From Pseudofrankia asymbiotica (lineage in GTDB: Bacteria > Actinomycetota > Actinomycetes > Frankiales > Frankiaceae), in contig NZ_MOMC01000015.1 in assembly GCF_001983105.1 (NCBI RefSeq), forward strand, positions 108,271 to 115,382: DNA of 7,112 bases, written 5' to 3'. Below are positions 6,493 through 7,112 of this stretch, in pieces. Each line of letters opens with the position of its first letter. Position 1 is the stretch's first letter. The position numbers and the translations under genes were made by a program. The notes beneath the pieces are model-generated. The model did not search any database, was not told the origin of the DNA, and saw only the letters and a list, made by a program, of their open reading frames with translations.

Positions 6493-7112
6493 TCAGCGAG
6501 GCCGCGTGCCAGGCCAGCGCCTGGGTCGGCGCGGACGTGTTGCCCGAGGGCTGGCGCGGGAAGACGGACGCGTCCACGATCCGCAGCCCGGTCGTCCCGC
6601 GCACGCGCAGCCGCTCGTCGACCACGTCGTCGTCGCCAGGTCCCATGGCGCAGCTGCCGAGCGGGTGGTAGCCCGACGCGCCCTGGAACAGCCCCACCCG
6701 CTCGAAGTCCGCCTCGGTACGGACGTCCGGGCCGGGGATCCGCTCGTCGGTGACGAGGTCGGCGACCGGGCCGGAGCCGAAGATCTCGCGCACCCGTGGG
6801 CCGACCTTGGACAGGATCCGCCGGTCCGCCTCGGTGTCGAGGAAGTTGGGCTGGATCGCGACGGGATCCTCGGGGTCCGGGCCGGTGATGTGGATGTGGC
6901 CCCGGCTCGTCGGGCGCAGCGGGTAGGCCGCCAGCATCATCCCGGGCTCGTCGTCGACCGCGAGCCTGTCGTTGTGCATCGTCTTCCCCTTCATCGAGAT
7001 GGGGTTGAAGAAGCCGCACGTGTCGGGTCGGTCGGAGCTCTCGTCGGCCCTGAAGTAGACCAGGCAGGTCGCCGAGCCCTGGGCGATGATGCCGTCGCGC
7101 CGGACCAGGTAC
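6470..7112 (-). CDS. GMC-family flavin oxidoreductase, C-terminal part
   Basis: The visible 213 residues are the C-terminal half-domain of a glucose-methanol-choline oxidoreductase, an FAD enzyme that oxidises alcohols to aldehydes. Counting from the codon at 7109-7111, the substrate-domain stretch GHIHITGPDPEDPVAIQPNF (71-90) is typical. The catalytic histidine is H149 in YHPLGSCAMG, VVDERLRVRGTTGLRIVDAS is the expected strand, and the second catalytic position is N191 in GNTSAPT. The frame is open from 6994 to the right edge (the ATG at 6994 is internal), so the FAD-binding N-terminal part lies outside the window. The C-terminus, LILTDADS, ends inside a 17-bp tandem repeat. Choline dehydrogenase-like alcohol oxidation is the closest family description. 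The substrate is unknown, but an aldehyde product would suit the nearby aldehyde dehydrogenase. Convergent with the NTF2-like gene. Confidence 0.93.
   Translation of the reverse strand, partial: YLVRRDGIIAQGSATCLVYFRADESSDRPDTCGFFNPISMKGKTMHNDRLAVDDEPGMMLAAYPLRPTSRGHIHITGPDPEDPVAIQPNFLDTEADRRILSKVGPRVREIFGSGPVADLVTDERIPGPDVRTEADFERVGLFQGASGYHPLGSCAMGPGDDDVVDERLRVRGTTGLRIVDASVFPRQPSGNTSAPTQALAWHAASLILTDADS

Noticed and set aside
6453..7019. 188-codon minus-strand frame overlapping the GMC gene in another phase
   Set aside because: It is arginine-rich with no motif, while the overlapping frame carries the full GMC C-terminal signature. It ends in LTDADS only because the tandem repeat is read in both phases.

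Overview
The window is about 7.1 kb of very GC-rich DNA with strong G/C bias at third codon positions and tightly packed genes. This points to a soil-type actinomycete; the gene styles resemble Frankia relatives, but that placement is inference. No RNA gene, insertion sequence, CRISPR array or phage gene is visible.

Layout. (1) 3-1130, plus: the C-terminal part of a membrane-anchored diguanylate cyclase with an intact GGDEF motif and inhibitory I-site; its true start lies left of the window. (2) 1236-2387, minus: an epoxide hydrolase of the microsomal/EHN type with a complete catalytic set. (3) 2422-4068, minus, 34 bp upstream of it and probably in the same operon: a 548-residue protein with an N-terminal winged helix-turn-helix of MerR/excisionase type and a long C-terminal part that I cannot assign. 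(4) 4069-4358: a divergent control region of 290 bp. It has two AT-rich islands, one with a perfect 15-bp palindrome TGTAAT-N3-ATTACA, and both share GTTGTAATT. (5) 4359-5807, plus: an NAD(P)-dependent aldehyde dehydrogenase of the succinate-semialdehyde dehydrogenase type. (6) 5886-6335, plus: a small SnoaL/NTF2-like protein, likely in the same operon. (7) 6336-6469: a convergent gap with a perfect 17-bp inverted repeat. (8) 6470-7112, minus: the C-terminal part of a GMC-family flavin oxidoreductase that runs off the right edge. A 17-bp tandem repeat (about 2.8 copies) straddles its stop codon.

How the genes may work together. The epoxide hydrolase (epoxide to diol), GMC oxidoreductase (alcohol to aldehyde), aldehyde dehydrogenase (aldehyde to acid) and NTF2-like protein look like a small catabolic cluster for an unknown, probably hydrophobic or terpenoid-like substrate. 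The large helix-turn-helix protein next to the divergent palindrome is the obvious candidate regulator. The diguanylate cyclase is convergent to this cluster and probably unrelated. The least explained items are the C-terminal part of the 548-residue protein, the divergent control region, and the tandem repeat that appears to have reset the GMC protein's C-terminus.
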